Below are positions 26,278 to 35,469 of a stretch of 64,000 nt of DNA, piece after piece. The translations under genes were made by a program, and so were the position numbers. The stretch covers positions 186,001 through 250,000 of the forward strand of contig NZ_JAEUAV010000006.1 of assembly GCF_019511605.1 (NCBI RefSeq), read 5' to 3'. The stretch is from Paraburkholderia phenoliruptrix (GTDB taxonomy: Bacteria; Pseudomonadota; Gammaproteobacteria; Burkholderiales; Burkholderiaceae). Below the pieces are notes generated by a model that worked only from the letters and a program-made list of their open reading frames with translations, ran no database searches and was not told where the DNA came from. Each line of letters begins with the position of its first letter. Within the stretch, counting starts at the first letter, position 1.

Positions 26278-27204
26278 ATGGAAAGTCATCCTCTACGGTA
26301 TTCGCTGCGCCAGTTGCGCTACTTCGTGGTCACGGCGGAAGCGCTGTCCTTCACCGCAGCGGCCCGCAAGCTGCACATATCGCAGCCTTCCATTTCCACG
26401 GCCCTCGCGGATCTGGAAGTGTCCTTCGGCGTCCAGTTGTTCATTCGACATCACGCAAGCGGTCTGTCGCTGACGCAGGCAGGGCGCGACCTGCTCGGCC
26501 AGGCGCGCAATCTGCTGAAGATTGCAGAAGAACTGCAAATGGCCGCGAAGGAAATGGATGGCGGCATGACAGGCTCCATCGCGTTGGGCTGCCTCGTGTC
26601 GCTCGCGCCTCCGCTAATGCCGCGCCTGATCGCCCGCTTTACCGACGACCACGCGGGCATTTCGTTTCGCACGGTCGAAGCGCACCAGGACGAGTTGCTG
26701 CGCGGCTTGCACGACGGCTCGCTGGACATCGCGCTCACTTATAGCCTCGATCTCACCGAGGACATTGCGTTTACACCACTGCTCTCGTTGCCGCCGTACG
26801 CCATTCTTCCGCGCACTCACCGGCTTGCCCGCGCGCGCAGAATCTCGCTCGCGGACTTACTGCCGGAGCCATACGTGATGCTCGATCTGCCGCATAGCCG
26901 CGAGTACTTTGCGGCGCTGTTCGATGCCGTGGGCAGCCGGCCCGTGCCCGCGTTCCGTTCGTCGCAGCCCGAAGTGGTCCGCGGCATGGTGGCAAACGGC
27001 CTCGGCTATAGCCTGCTGAACTTCCCGCTCAAATCGAACCGGACAGTGGACGGCGAGGAGTTCGTCATTAAGCGCTTTAAAGACAATGTGAATGCAACGA
27101 TGCTCGGCATCGCGCAATCGCGCACGATGAAACCCCGGCAGGTCGTGCATCGTTTCGCTTCGTTCTGCGAGAACTACATACGGCGGCTGCATATCGACGC
27201 GTGA
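26278..27204 (+). CDS. LysR family transcriptional regulator
   Basis: Regulator of 308 residues with an N-terminal helix-turn-helix (RYSLRQLRYFVVTAEALSFTAAARKLHISQPSIS) and a standard LysR effector domain. The frame is open upstream, but the ATG at 26278 follows GGAAAG and starts the protein a few residues before the conserved LRQLRYF segment. It stands between the divergent FMO operon and the co-directional Rieske/ABC transporter operon, so it may control both. Confidence 0.92.
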   Translation: MESHPLRYSLRQLRYFVVTAEALSFTAAARKLHISQPSISTALADLEVSFGVQLFIRHHASGLSLTQAGRDLLGQARNLLKIAEELQMAAKEMDGGMTGSIALGCLVSLAPPLMPRLIARFTDDHAGISFRTVEAHQDELLRGLHDGSLDIALTYSLDLTEDIAFTPLLSLPPYAILPRTHRLARARRISLADLLPEPYVMLDLPHSREYFAALFDAVGSRPVPAFRSSQPEVVRGMVANGLGYSLLNFPLKSNRTVDGEEFVIKRFKDNVNATMLGIAQSRTMKPRQVVHRFASFCENYIRRLHIDA

Positions 27205-27340
27205 GCGCCGCTGCATAGCCAAAACCTTTGCTTTGTATCCGAAAACTATATTTTGACTGGCATATTGGCTTGATAGATTGAGTCCATGTCGAGCGCGTTG
27301 CCGCACGCGCTCTTGCTCAACGGACGCAGGAATCAACGCC

Positions 27341-28477
27341 ATGGACAACGCCACACTGAGCGAACTGGTCGACGCATTGCGCCTTGGCTGCGATCGGCCG
27401 TTCAGCGACGCGCATGCGATGCCGCCTGGCGTCTACACGTCGCCGGAGTTTTTGGCGCTTGAAGAGCGCGATATCTTCGACCATGAATGGCAGTGCGTGG
27501 GCCGCGCGAGTGCGCTGAAAGCGCCCGGCGATTACCTCACGGCGCACATCGGCGCGCAGCCCGTCGTCGTGTTGCGCGACGAGCAGATGCAGCTCAAGGC
27601 AATGTCCAACGTATGCCTGCATCGCATGTCCGTGCTGCTGGAAGGACGCGGCAATGTGCGGCGCATCGTGTGTCCCTATCACGCGTGGAATTACTCGCTC
27701 GACGGCGCATTGAAGGGCGCGCCCTTAATGGAGCGCCAGGAGGGCTTCTGCAAGGAGAAATACGAGTTGCCCGCCGTGCGTTGCGAGCAATGGCAAGGCT
27801 GGATTTACGTCACGCTCGACCGTAACGCGCAACCGGTCCGCGAGCAGCTTGCCGAGTTGAGCACGCTGATCGATGCGTACGGCATGCAGGACTACATCGA
27901 AACTTTCTATGAAGAACACGTGTGGGATACCAACTGGAAGATCCTCGCTGAAAACTTCATGGAGAGCTATCACCTGCCGATGCTTCATCGCGCGACAGTA
28001 GGTCCGCACTCGCGACTCGAAGAAATGGATTGCCCGCCGGGTCGGGCGGCATTCAACTATCACTGGATCACCAAGGAAGCGTCGTTACCCATCGGCAACG
28101 CGCATCCTGACAACACGCGTTTGAGCGGGCACTGGCGCAAGACCACCGCGCTGCTAGCCGTCTATCCCACGCATTTGATCACGCTCACGCCGGGCTATTT
28201 CTGGTATCTCGTTCTGCAACCGCAAGGCGTCGGCCGTGTGCATATCCGCTTTGGCGGCGGCCTTGCACCGGAATTCATCGCCGACCCGCAAGCGAACGCA
28301 CATATGGCCACGCTCAAGAAGTTGCTCGATGAGGTCAACGCCGAAGACAGGCGCGGCGTGGAAGCGGTCTTTCGCGGTGTGCATGCGCCGCTCGCAAAGC
28401 CCGGACATCTCAGTCATCTCGAACGGCCGAACTATGACTTTGCGCGCTATCTCGCGAGCAAGCTGAAATCGCATTAA
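27341..28477 (+). CDS. Rieske aromatic ring-hydroxylating-type oxygenase alpha subunit, quaternary-amine monooxygenase-like
   Basis: Oxygenase of 378 residues with Rieske ligands C92-x-H94 and C111-xx-H114 (VCLHRM, CPYHAW) and a mononuclear iron motif in ENFMESYHLPMLH near residues 205-215. The layout resembles the choline/glycine betaine/carnitine/stachydrine monooxygenase group (GbcA, CntA, Stc2-like) more than two-subunit benzene dioxygenases. No reductase gene is adjacent, so electrons must come from elsewhere. It is followed after 21 bases by a polyamine/opine-type ABC importer, so a positively charged methylated amine is a fair guess. Confidence 0.9.
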   Translation: MDNATLSELVDALRLGCDRPFSDAHAMPPGVYTSPEFLALEERDIFDHEWQCVGRASALKAPGDYLTAHIGAQPVVVLRDEQMQLKAMSNVCLHRMSVLLEGRGNVRRIVCPYHAWNYSLDGALKGAPLMERQEGFCKEKYELPAVRCEQWQGWIYVTLDRNAQPVREQLAELSTLIDAYGMQDYIETFYEEHVWDTNWKILAENFMESYHLPMLHRATVGPHSRLEEMDCPPGRAAFNYHWITKEASLPIGNAHPDNTRLSGHWRKTTALLAVYPTHLITLTPGYFWYLVLQPQGVGRVHIRFGGGLAPEFIADPQANAHMATLKKLLDEVNAEDRRGVEAVFRGVHAPLAKPGHLSHLERPNYDFARYLASKLKSH

Positions 28478-28498
28478 GAACGACAGGACGCAATCACG

Positions 28499-29680
28499 AT
28501 GTCAAACCCTTCCTTCATCTCGTTCTCGGGCGTGAGCAAGTCGTACGACGGCGCGAACTATGTCGTCGACGATCTGAACCTCGATGTGCGCAAGGGAGAA
28601 TTCCTGTCGCTGCTGGGTCCTTCCGGTTCGGGCAAGACGACCACGCTGATGATGCTCGCGGGCTTTGAATCGCCGACACAAGGCGAGATTCGGCTCGACG
28701 GCAAGCGGCTCGACGACAAGCCGCCGCATCAGCGCGACATCGGCATGGTGTTTCAGAACTATGCGTTGTTCCCGCATCTGACGATTGCGGAGAACGTGGC
28801 ATTTCCGCTTTCGGTCCGACGCGTGAGCCGCGGCGAGCAGAAGATGCGTGTGAAGCGTGCGCTCGACATGATCGAACTGCCGCATCTGGCCAATCGCCGC
28901 CCGGCTCAGCTCTCGGGCGGGCAGCAACAACGCGTTGCGCTTGCGCGCGCGCTCGTATTCGAACCGAGTGTCGTCCTGATGGACGAACCGCTTGGCGCGC
29001 TCGACAAGCGTCTGCGCGAAACCATGCAATACGAGATCATGCGGCTGCATCGCGAGTTGGGTCTGACGATCGTCTATGTGACGCACGATCAGGCCGAAGC
29101 GTTGACCATGTCCGACCGCGTCGCCGTGTTCTCCGACGGCCGCATCCAGCAGGCGGCCACGCCAAGCGAACTCTATGAGAACGCGCAGAACGCTTTCGTT
29201 GCCAATTTTGTCGGCGAGAACAATGGGTTGACGGGACGCGTGGTGAGTTGCGACGACAAGTGGGCGACGCTCGCGCTGTCAGACGGCAGCATGATTCGCG
29301 GACGCTACGAACAGGGTTTGCGCGCAGGCGACCAGGCCATGTTGGCGCTGCGCCCCGAGCGTGCCCATATTCCAGGCGCGGAAGGCCTGCAACCCGACGA
29401 GCACCACAACGTCGTGCGCGCGCGAGTGGAAGAACTCGTTTATTGCGGCGACCATCATCGCGTGCATCTGAAATTCGGCTCACACGATTCCCTCGTCGTG
29501 AAAGTGCCCAATACGCAGCGCCATGCGCTTCCTTCGTCCGGCGACACGATAGAAGTCGTGTGGCGTCATGACGACTGCAAGATTCTCGCGGTGAGCGCAC
29601 CGCCCCGTGCAATCGAAATCAATAGTCCCGCCACGCCCTCACCTTCACTCATCACGACCGCACCTGCAGGAGCCAACTGA
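28499..29680 (+). CDS. ABC transporter ATP-binding protein, PotA/FbpC-like
   Basis: ATPase of 393 residues energising the importer encoded by the next three genes. Walker A is LLGPSGSGKTTTLMML, the signature LSGGQQQRVALARAL, and Walker B VVLMDEPLGALD. After residue about 250 there is a TOBE-type regulatory domain. It belongs to the spermidine/putrescine/opine-type group and is separated by a single base from the binding-protein gene. Confidence 0.93.
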   Translation: MSNPSFISFSGVSKSYDGANYVVDDLNLDVRKGEFLSLLGPSGSGKTTTLMMLAGFESPTQGEIRLDGKRLDDKPPHQRDIGMVFQNYALFPHLTIAENVAFPLSVRRVSRGEQKMRVKRALDMIELPHLANRRPAQLSGGQQQRVALARALVFEPSVVLMDEPLGALDKRLRETMQYEIMRLHRELGLTIVYVTHDQAEALTMSDRVAVFSDGRIQQAATPSELYENAQNAFVANFVGENNGLTGRVVSCDDKWATLALSDGSMIRGRYEQGLRAGDQAMLALRPERAHIPGAEGLQPDEHHNVVRARVEELVYCGDHHRVHLKFGSHDSLVVKVPNTQRHALPSSGDTIEVVWRHDDCKILAVSAPPRAIEINSPATPSPSLITTAPAGAN

Positions 29681-29681
29681 C

Positions 29682-30728
29682 ATGCGCACTCAACTCAAAG
29701 CACAATGCGCCGCACTCGCTTTATTCGCTTTCGCCAGCGTGACAACGCAAGCAGCGGAAACGCTGAATGTCGTCACGTTCGGCGGCGCATTCGAAGCCGC
29801 GGCAAAAAAAGCCTGGATGGACCCGTTCACGCAAGCGAACGGCACGCAGTTCTCGCTCGAATCGTATGACGGCGGTCTCGCCAAGCTCTCGGCAATGGAG
29901 CAGGCCAAGAATACGACGTGGGACCTGATCGACCTCGAAACAAACGATGCGATCACCGCTTGCGACGAAGGTCTGCTTAAGAAGTTCGACAAGAAGTCGC
30001 TCGGCAACACCAGTGACTTCATTCCCGGTTCAATCAGCGAATGTGCGGTCGCGAGCATGGTGTGGTCGACGGTCTACGCGTACGATTCGAGCAAGCTGAA
30101 GAGCGCGCCGACCACCGTCAACGATTTCTTCGACACCCAGAAATTCCCCGGCAAGCGCGGCCTGCGCAAGTCGCCGAAGGTGGCGATGGAATGGGCGTTG
30201 ATCGCCGACGGTGTCGATCCGAAAGACGTCTATAAAGTGCTCGGTACTCCCGCTGGCGTCGACCGCGCGTTCAAGAAGCTCGACACGATCAAGAAGAACA
30301 TAGTGTGGTGGGAATCCGGCGCACAGGCGCCGCAATTGCTGGCCGACGGCGCGGTCGTGATGGTGCAGGCCTATAACGGCCGCATCGACGACGCAATCAA
30401 AAAAGACCACAAGCCGTTCAAGACCGTGTGGGATGCGCAGGTTTATGACTTCGAATGGTGGGGCATTCCGAGCGGCGCGAAGCATGCCGATCTCGCCTCG
30501 AAGTTCATCGTCTCGCAAGCGCAGCCCAAGGCATCGGCGGAACTCGCGAAGTACATCGCCTATGCGCCGCCGCGCAAGCAGGCGGTAGCGCTCGTCGACA
30601 AGCAGCGTCTTGCCGACATGCCGACCGCGCCGGACAACTTCAAGCGCGCCGTGCAGATCAACGCGAACTTCTGGGCCGATAACGCCGATGCGATCAACAA
30701 GCGCTTCCAGGTCTGGCTGACGCAGTAA
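29682..30728 (+). CDS. ABC transporter periplasmic substrate-binding protein, PotD-like
   Basis: Periplasmic binding protein of 348 residues. The signal peptide (MRTQLKAQCAALALFAFASV) is cleaved near TQAAE. The mature part begins TLNVVTFGGAFEAAAKKAW, typical of the spermidine/putrescine and opine group. Several Trp and acidic residues (WDLIDLETND, WWESGAQAPQ, FEWWGIP) could form an aromatic box for a cationic amine. The ATG at 29682 is preceded by AGGAG. The ligand is unproven. Confidence 0.92.
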   Translation: MRTQLKAQCAALALFAFASVTTQAAETLNVVTFGGAFEAAAKKAWMDPFTQANGTQFSLESYDGGLAKLSAMEQAKNTTWDLIDLETNDAITACDEGLLKKFDKKSLGNTSDFIPGSISECAVASMVWSTVYAYDSSKLKSAPTTVNDFFDTQKFPGKRGLRKSPKVAMEWALIADGVDPKDVYKVLGTPAGVDRAFKKLDTIKKNIVWWESGAQAPQLLADGAVVMVQAYNGRIDDAIKKDHKPFKTVWDAQVYDFEWWGIPSGAKHADLASKFIVSQAQPKASAELAKYIAYAPPRKQAVALVDKQRLADMPTAPDNFKRAVQINANFWADNADAINKRFQVWLTQ

Positions 30729-30757
30729 CCCGCTTCACGCAGAACGAGATCACGAAC

Positions 30758-32011
30758 ATGCCCGCATCGATCCATGCAACGACCGCCGGTTCTCCCGCGA
30801 GAATCGATGGCCGCGCATCGTATGACAAAGCGCAACGGCGCGCATCGGTGCGGGCGCTTGTGCTCGCGTTACCGCTCATCGTCTTTCTGTTGTCGACATT
30901 CGTCGCGCCGATTGCGATGCTTCTCGCACGCAGCGTGCAGAATCATGAGGTTCCGGACAGCATGCCCGCGCTGGCGCAGGCATTGAATGCATGGGACGGC
31001 CACGGCATACCGGACGAACGCACCTTCACGCTGCTTGCCCAAGGCCTGAAGCAGGCTCAGGAAAGCGGGCAACTCGGCACGGTCGCGCGCAGACTCAACT
31101 TCGCGCAGCCCGAGTTTCGCAGTCTGTTGATGCGCACCGCACGCAACCTTCACGACGCCGCGCCACCAGCGTGGAAACCCGCGTTGATCGAGATCGACGA
31201 ACGATGGAACTCGCCGGAAGTCTGGCGCCTGCTCAAGCGCGCCGCCGAGTCGCCAACGCCCGACTATCTGCTCGCCGCCGTCGATGCGCAAGTCACGCCC
31301 CAAGGCGGCGTCGCCTCAATGCCCGCTAACGCGTCGGTTTATCGCGAAGCATTCATTCGCACCATTTCGATCAGCGCAACCGTCACGCTGCTGTGCCTCG
31401 TGCTTGGCTATCCGGTCGCGTGGCTGCTTGCCAATCTGCCGGCGAAAAGCAGTAGCCGTCTGATGCTTTTCGTGATCGTGCCGTTCTGGACCTCGCTGCT
31501 CGTACGCACGACCGCGTGGTATGTGCTGCTGCAACCCGGCGGCGTAATCAATAGCGTGTTGTCGGGGCTTGGCCTTGCCACGCATCCAGTACCGCTCATT
31601 TTCAATCGCACGGGCGTGCTGATCGGCATGACGCATGTACTGCTGCCGTACATGATTCTCGCCATCTATTCGGTGATGAAAAGCGTCTCGCCTGTTTATG
31701 TGCGAGCGGCCAAGTCGCTCGGTGCGCATCCGTTCACGGCGTTCGTGCGAGTGTATATGCCGCAAACGCTGCCAGGCGTGGGCGCCGGATGTTTCCTCGT
31801 ATTCGTGCTTGCGCTTGGCTATTACATTACGCCCGCGCTGCTCGGCGGCGCAGGCGACGAGATGATCAGTCAGCTCATTGCGATGCAAACCAACACTCAG
31901 CTCAACTGGGGACTTGCGGGCGCGCTGTCGGCGTATCTCGTGATCTTCACGGCGATCTTTTACTTCCTGTTCAACCGTATCGTCGGCATCGACCGGCTGC
32001 GTTTCGGTTGA
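30758..32011 (+). CDS. ABC transporter permease, PotB-like
   Basis: Inner-membrane permease of 417 residues. After helix 1 (about residues 32-53) there is a long extracytoplasmic insertion of about 130 residues, then five further helices and the EAA loop (VYVRAAKSLGAHPFTAFVRVYMPQTLPG). The insertion is seen in the opine/polyamine ABC permease subgroup and makes the protein longer than E. coli PotB. It pairs with the permease encoded next. Confidence 0.9.
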   Translation: MPASIHATTAGSPARIDGRASYDKAQRRASVRALVLALPLIVFLLSTFVAPIAMLLARSVQNHEVPDSMPALAQALNAWDGHGIPDERTFTLLAQGLKQAQESGQLGTVARRLNFAQPEFRSLLMRTARNLHDAAPPAWKPALIEIDERWNSPEVWRLLKRAAESPTPDYLLAAVDAQVTPQGGVASMPANASVYREAFIRTISISATVTLLCLVLGYPVAWLLANLPAKSSSRLMLFVIVPFWTSLLVRTTAWYVLLQPGGVINSVLSGLGLATHPVPLIFNRTGVLIGMTHVLLPYMILAIYSVMKSVSPVYVRAAKSLGAHPFTAFVRVYMPQTLPGVGAGCFLVFVLALGYYITPALLGGAGDEMISQLIAMQTNTQLNWGLAGALSAYLVIFTAIFYFLFNRIVGIDRLRFG

Positions 32012-32035
32012 TCGGCCTGCCCGAAGGACACACTC

Positions 32036-32863
32036 ATGCAAGACAAACGCAACACGGTGTTGACGGAGCGCATCGCCGCGCGCTGGGTGCGCTTGCATAC
32101 GGCGCTCGTGCTGTTCTTTCTGATCGCGCCTATCCTCGCCATCATTCCGCTCTCTTTCAATTCGGGCTCGTATTTCTCATATCCGATGCAGGGCTTTTCG
32201 CTCCGATGGTACGAGCAGGCCTTGACGAGCGCCGACTGGCAGCGCGCGTTGTTGAACAGCGTCGGCATTGGCGCGGCGTCAACGCTGATTGCAACGTGTC
32301 TCGGCACGCTCGCTGCGTTGGGGCTGTCGCGCTCACAGTTCCCGCTGCGCTCGCTCATCATGCCGATCATCGTTTCGCCGATGATCGTGCCGATCGTCGT
32401 GGTAGCCGCCGGCTTCTATCTGATTTTCGCGCCGCTTGGGCTGGTGAACTCGTACCCCGGCGTGGTGCTCGCGCATGCGGCGCTCGGCACGCCGTTTGTC
32501 GTGATTACGGTGACGGCATCGCTGCTGTCGTTCGACCAGAGCCTGTTGCGCGCCGCCTCGGGTCTGGGCGCGAAACCGTGGACCGCGTTCAGTCGCGTGA
32601 CCTTGCCGCTCATCACGCCCGCTGTTGCAACGGGCAGCGTGTTTGCGTTCGCAACGTCGTTCGATGAAGTCATCGTCATTCTGTTCATCGGCGGACCGGA
32701 TCAGAAAACCGTGCCGCGCCAGATGTGGAGCGGCATTCGCGACTCGATCGATCCGTCCATTCTCGCGGTCGCCACCATGCTGATTGTCTTTGCAGTGCTG
32801 CTCTTTGCCAGCATCAACTGGTTGCGCGCGCGGGCGGCGGCGGCGAATCAGGCGCTAACCTGA
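32036..32863 (+). CDS. ABC transporter permease, PotC-like
   Basis: Inner-membrane permease of 275 residues with six helices and the EAA loop (RAASGLGAKPWTAFSRVTLPLITPA). It is the last gene of the Rieske/ABC operon, 24 bases after its partner. The next gene converges on it from the other strand. Confidence 0.92.
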   Translation: MQDKRNTVLTERIAARWVRLHTALVLFFLIAPILAIIPLSFNSGSYFSYPMQGFSLRWYEQALTSADWQRALLNSVGIGAASTLIATCLGTLAALGLSRSQFPLRSLIMPIIVSPMIVPIVVVAAGFYLIFAPLGLVNSYPGVVLAHAALGTPFVVITVTASLLSFDQSLLRAASGLGAKPWTAFSRVTLPLITPAVATGSVFAFATSFDEVIVILFIGGPDQKTVPRQMWSGIRDSIDPSILAVATMLIVFAVLLFASINWLRARAAAANQALT

Positions 32864-32952
32864 GTGCAACCGTTGCGCACCCAGGTAGCGCTCGCGTATT
32901 CGCGTCTCACCGCTTCTGCATGACTCGTGTCAGCGCGCTGACGAATCGCACA

Positions 32953-34194
32953 TCAACCCGCCGCCTTCAGCGCCTGCGAGAAATCCGCGATCAGATCGTC
33001 AATATCCTCGATACCCACCGACAGCCGCAGCATTCCGTCCGAAATGCCCATAGCCTTGCGCGTTTCGGCTCCGGCTTCGAAGAAAATAGTCGGCGCGACG
33101 GGAATGATCAGCGTGCGCGTGTCGCCTAGCCCCGTTGCCTTGATCGGCAATTTGAGTGCGTTGACAACCTCCGCCATGCGCCCGGCGTCGCGCAATTCGA
33201 ACGACAGCAGCCACGACGCGCCCTTGAAGAGCGCCTGCGCGATGCCGTATTGCGGATGACTCTCCAACCCCGGATAGAACACTTTTCCGACAGCTTCATG
33301 TTTCTCCAGGAAACGCGCGAGTGCCAGCGCATTGTCGCTGCTTTGCTTCACACGCAGCGCAAGCGTTTCAGCGCCCATCGCGATGGAGTGCGCGTGCTCG
33401 GACGACAACGACGCCCCCATGTCGCGCAAACCCTTCTTGCGAATCTGCAGCAGACCCTGCTCTTTGGGCGCTGCACGCCGATAGTCGTCTGCAATGTTCG
33501 GATAGGCGCTCCAGTCGAACGCGCCCGTGTCGGTAACCGCGCCGCCGAGCGCGGCGCCATGACCCGCAATCGTCTTGGTCAGCGAATTGATGACGAGACT
33601 GGCGCCGACGGCTTTCGGCCGGAACAATGCCGGCGACGTAATCGTGTTATCGACCACATAAGCGATCGCGCGCTCGCGGCACAGCTCGCCAATGCGCTGC
33701 AAATCCGGAATCTGCGTACCGGGATTGGCGACGCTTTCGACGAACACCATGCGCGTATTCGGCCGTAGCGCATTTTTCACATTCTCCGCGTCGCCTGCAT
33801 CGACAGTCGTGACTTCAATACCGAAGCCGCGCAACGTGCCGAACAGGCTGTTCGTGTTGCCGAACACGTACTGGCTCGACACGAGGTGATCGCCGGCGCG
33901 CAAAAGCGTCAGAAAGGTCGCCGTAATTGCAGCCATGCCCGTGCCGAAGCAGACGGTCCCGACGCCCTCTTCCAGGCTTGTAATCTTGCGCTCGAGTGCC
34001 GCTGTGGTGGGTGTGCCTTGGCGCGCGTAGTTAAAGCCGCCTTTGCGCGTGCCCTGGAACACGCCGATCAGATCTTCCACGCGCTCAAAGCCGTATTGCA
34101 CGGACGTGTGAATCGGCTGGCGCACGTCGCCGAATTCGGTGCCCGCAATTCTGTCGCCATGCACGATGCTCGTGGTGAAGCCTTGCTTGTCCAT
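32953..34194 (-). CDS. cystathionine gamma-synthase family PLP enzyme
   Basis: PLP-dependent trans-sulfuration enzyme of 413 residues. The Schiff-base Lys is in INSLTKTIAGHG. The PLP phosphate and ring contacts are in FGTGMAAITATFLTLL and YVVDNTITSPALFRP. The family covers cystathionine gamma-synthase, methionine gamma-lyase and O-acetylhomoserine sulfhydrylase, and I cannot choose among them. An upstream ATG 12 codons earlier is possible; 34194 starts the conserved MDKQGFTTSIVHGDR segment. It is divergent from the LysR gene at 34486, its likely regulator. Confidence 0.88.
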   Translation of the reverse strand: MDKQGFTTSIVHGDRIAGTEFGDVRQPIHTSVQYGFERVEDLIGVFQGTRKGGFNYARQGTPTTAALERKITSLEEGVGTVCFGTGMAAITATFLTLLRAGDHLVSSQYVFGNTNSLFGTLRGFGIEVTTVDAGDAENVKNALRPNTRMVFVESVANPGTQIPDLQRIGELCRERAIAYVVDNTITSPALFRPKAVGASLVINSLTKTIAGHGAALGGAVTDTGAFDWSAYPNIADDYRRAAPKEQGLLQIRKKGLRDMGASLSSEHAHSIAMGAETLALRVKQSSDNALALARFLEKHEAVGKVFYPGLESHPQYGIAQALFKGASWLLSFELRDAGRMAEVVNALKLPIKATGLGDTRTLIIPVAPTIFFEAGAETRKAMGISDGMLRLSVGIEDIDDLIADFSQALKAAG

Positions 34195-34485
34195 CGTTTT
34201 TCGCCTCTGAAGTCGATTGCAGCGGCACATTATGGCCGCTAACCCGCGGTCATGCGATCTTCGTCGCTGCTCCTGGGGTTTCGTATTGGGATCTGCATAT
34301 TATGCGCTCTGCGGCCGCTGCCCGACTGGGCCGCGTGGGCCGTCGCCGCCGCTGCGGCGGCGAAACGGGACGGCGAAACGCTACTGCGCGCACGTGAGCG
34401 CTCGAAGATCGCGCGGGTACTTCATGATGGCCGCCTGACTCCGCGTCATGCAAAATGTGCGCATCCAGGATGTGGAGGGTGCCCC

Positions 34486-35469
34486 GTGGGTGTGAACTTC
34501 GATTTGAATGACTTGCAGGCGTTTCGCGCAGTGGTGGAGTTAGGGAGCTTTCGCAAGGCCGCCGAAGCGGTCAGCATCTCCCAGCCCGCCCTGAGCCGCC
34601 GCATCGAAAAGCTCGAGGGAGCACTTGGCGTGCGTCTGTTCGAGCGCACCACGCGCAGTGTCACGCTCACCACCGTCGGCCGCGTGTTCGCCCCGAGTGC
34701 GGAACAACTCCTCGACGATCTCGACGTCGCGCTGCTCGGCATTCGCGATGTTTCGTCGAGCCGCCTCGGGCATGTGACTATCGCCTGCGTGCCGTCCGTG
34801 GCCTACTATTTTTTGCCGGCCGTGATCGAGAGCTATCATCGCCGCTTTCCGCGCATCCGCGTGAAGCTGCTGGATTCGAGCGCGAACGAAGTGCTGGGCG
34901 CCGTTATCAGCGGCGAGGCGGATTTCGGCGTGAGCTTCATGGGCAGCCAGGAACCCGAGCTCGAGTTCAAGATGCTGCTTGAGGAGCGCTTTGTTGCAGC
35001 GTGCCGCCGCGATCATCCGCTGGCTGGCAAAAGGCGCGTGACCTGGAGCGAGCTTTACGAGCACGAGTACGTTTCTGTGGACAAGACTTCGGGCAACCGC
35101 CTGCTGCTCGACCAGGCGCTCTCGGCGGTAGCGCCGCGCGCACCGAGCGTCTGCGAAACGCGCCATGTCACCACCATGCTCGGCCTGATAGAAGCGGGGC
35201 TCGGGGTTGCCGCGGTGCCCTCTATGGCCATGCCCGGACGCGATCATCCGATCCTCACGAGTGTGCCGCTCGTTGAGCCGGTGGTGAAGCGCCGCGTTGG
35301 AATCGTAAGACGCCGCGGACGTCCGCTGACGCCGGCCGCGCAGGAGTTTCACAAAACGATTGTCGAACTCAAGCGCGGCGGCCTTGCGAAGAGCGATGCG
35401 CCGGGCAATCGCGCATCTGCGAAAAGCGTCCCTGCGAAAAGACAGCCTGCCAGGAAAAATACACCGTGA
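34486..35469 (+). CDS. LysR family transcriptional regulator
   Basis: Regulator of about 327 residues with a helix-turn-helix (LQAFRAVVELGSFRKAAEAVSISQPALSRRIEKLE) and a LysR effector domain. The tail is Lys/Arg/Pro rich. The start is a GTG at 34486, six bases after GGAGGG; a second GTG at 34492 is possible. Its stop overlaps the start of the symporter gene (GTGA), so the two are translationally coupled and the regulator may respond to the transported acid. Confidence 0.9.
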   Translation: MGVNFDLNDLQAFRAVVELGSFRKAAEAVSISQPALSRRIEKLEGALGVRLFERTTRSVTLTTVGRVFAPSAEQLLDDLDVALLGIRDVSSSRLGHVTIACVPSVAYYFLPAVIESYHRRFPRIRVKLLDSSANEVLGAVISGEADFGVSFMGSQEPELEFKMLLEERFVAACRRDHPLAGKRRVTWSELYEHEYVSVDKTSGNRLLLDQALSAVAPRAPSVCETRHVTTMLGLIEAGLGVAAVPSMAMPGRDHPILTSVPLVEPVVKRRVGIVRRRGRPLTPAAQEFHKTIVELKRGGLAKSDAPGNRASAKSVPAKRQPARKNTP

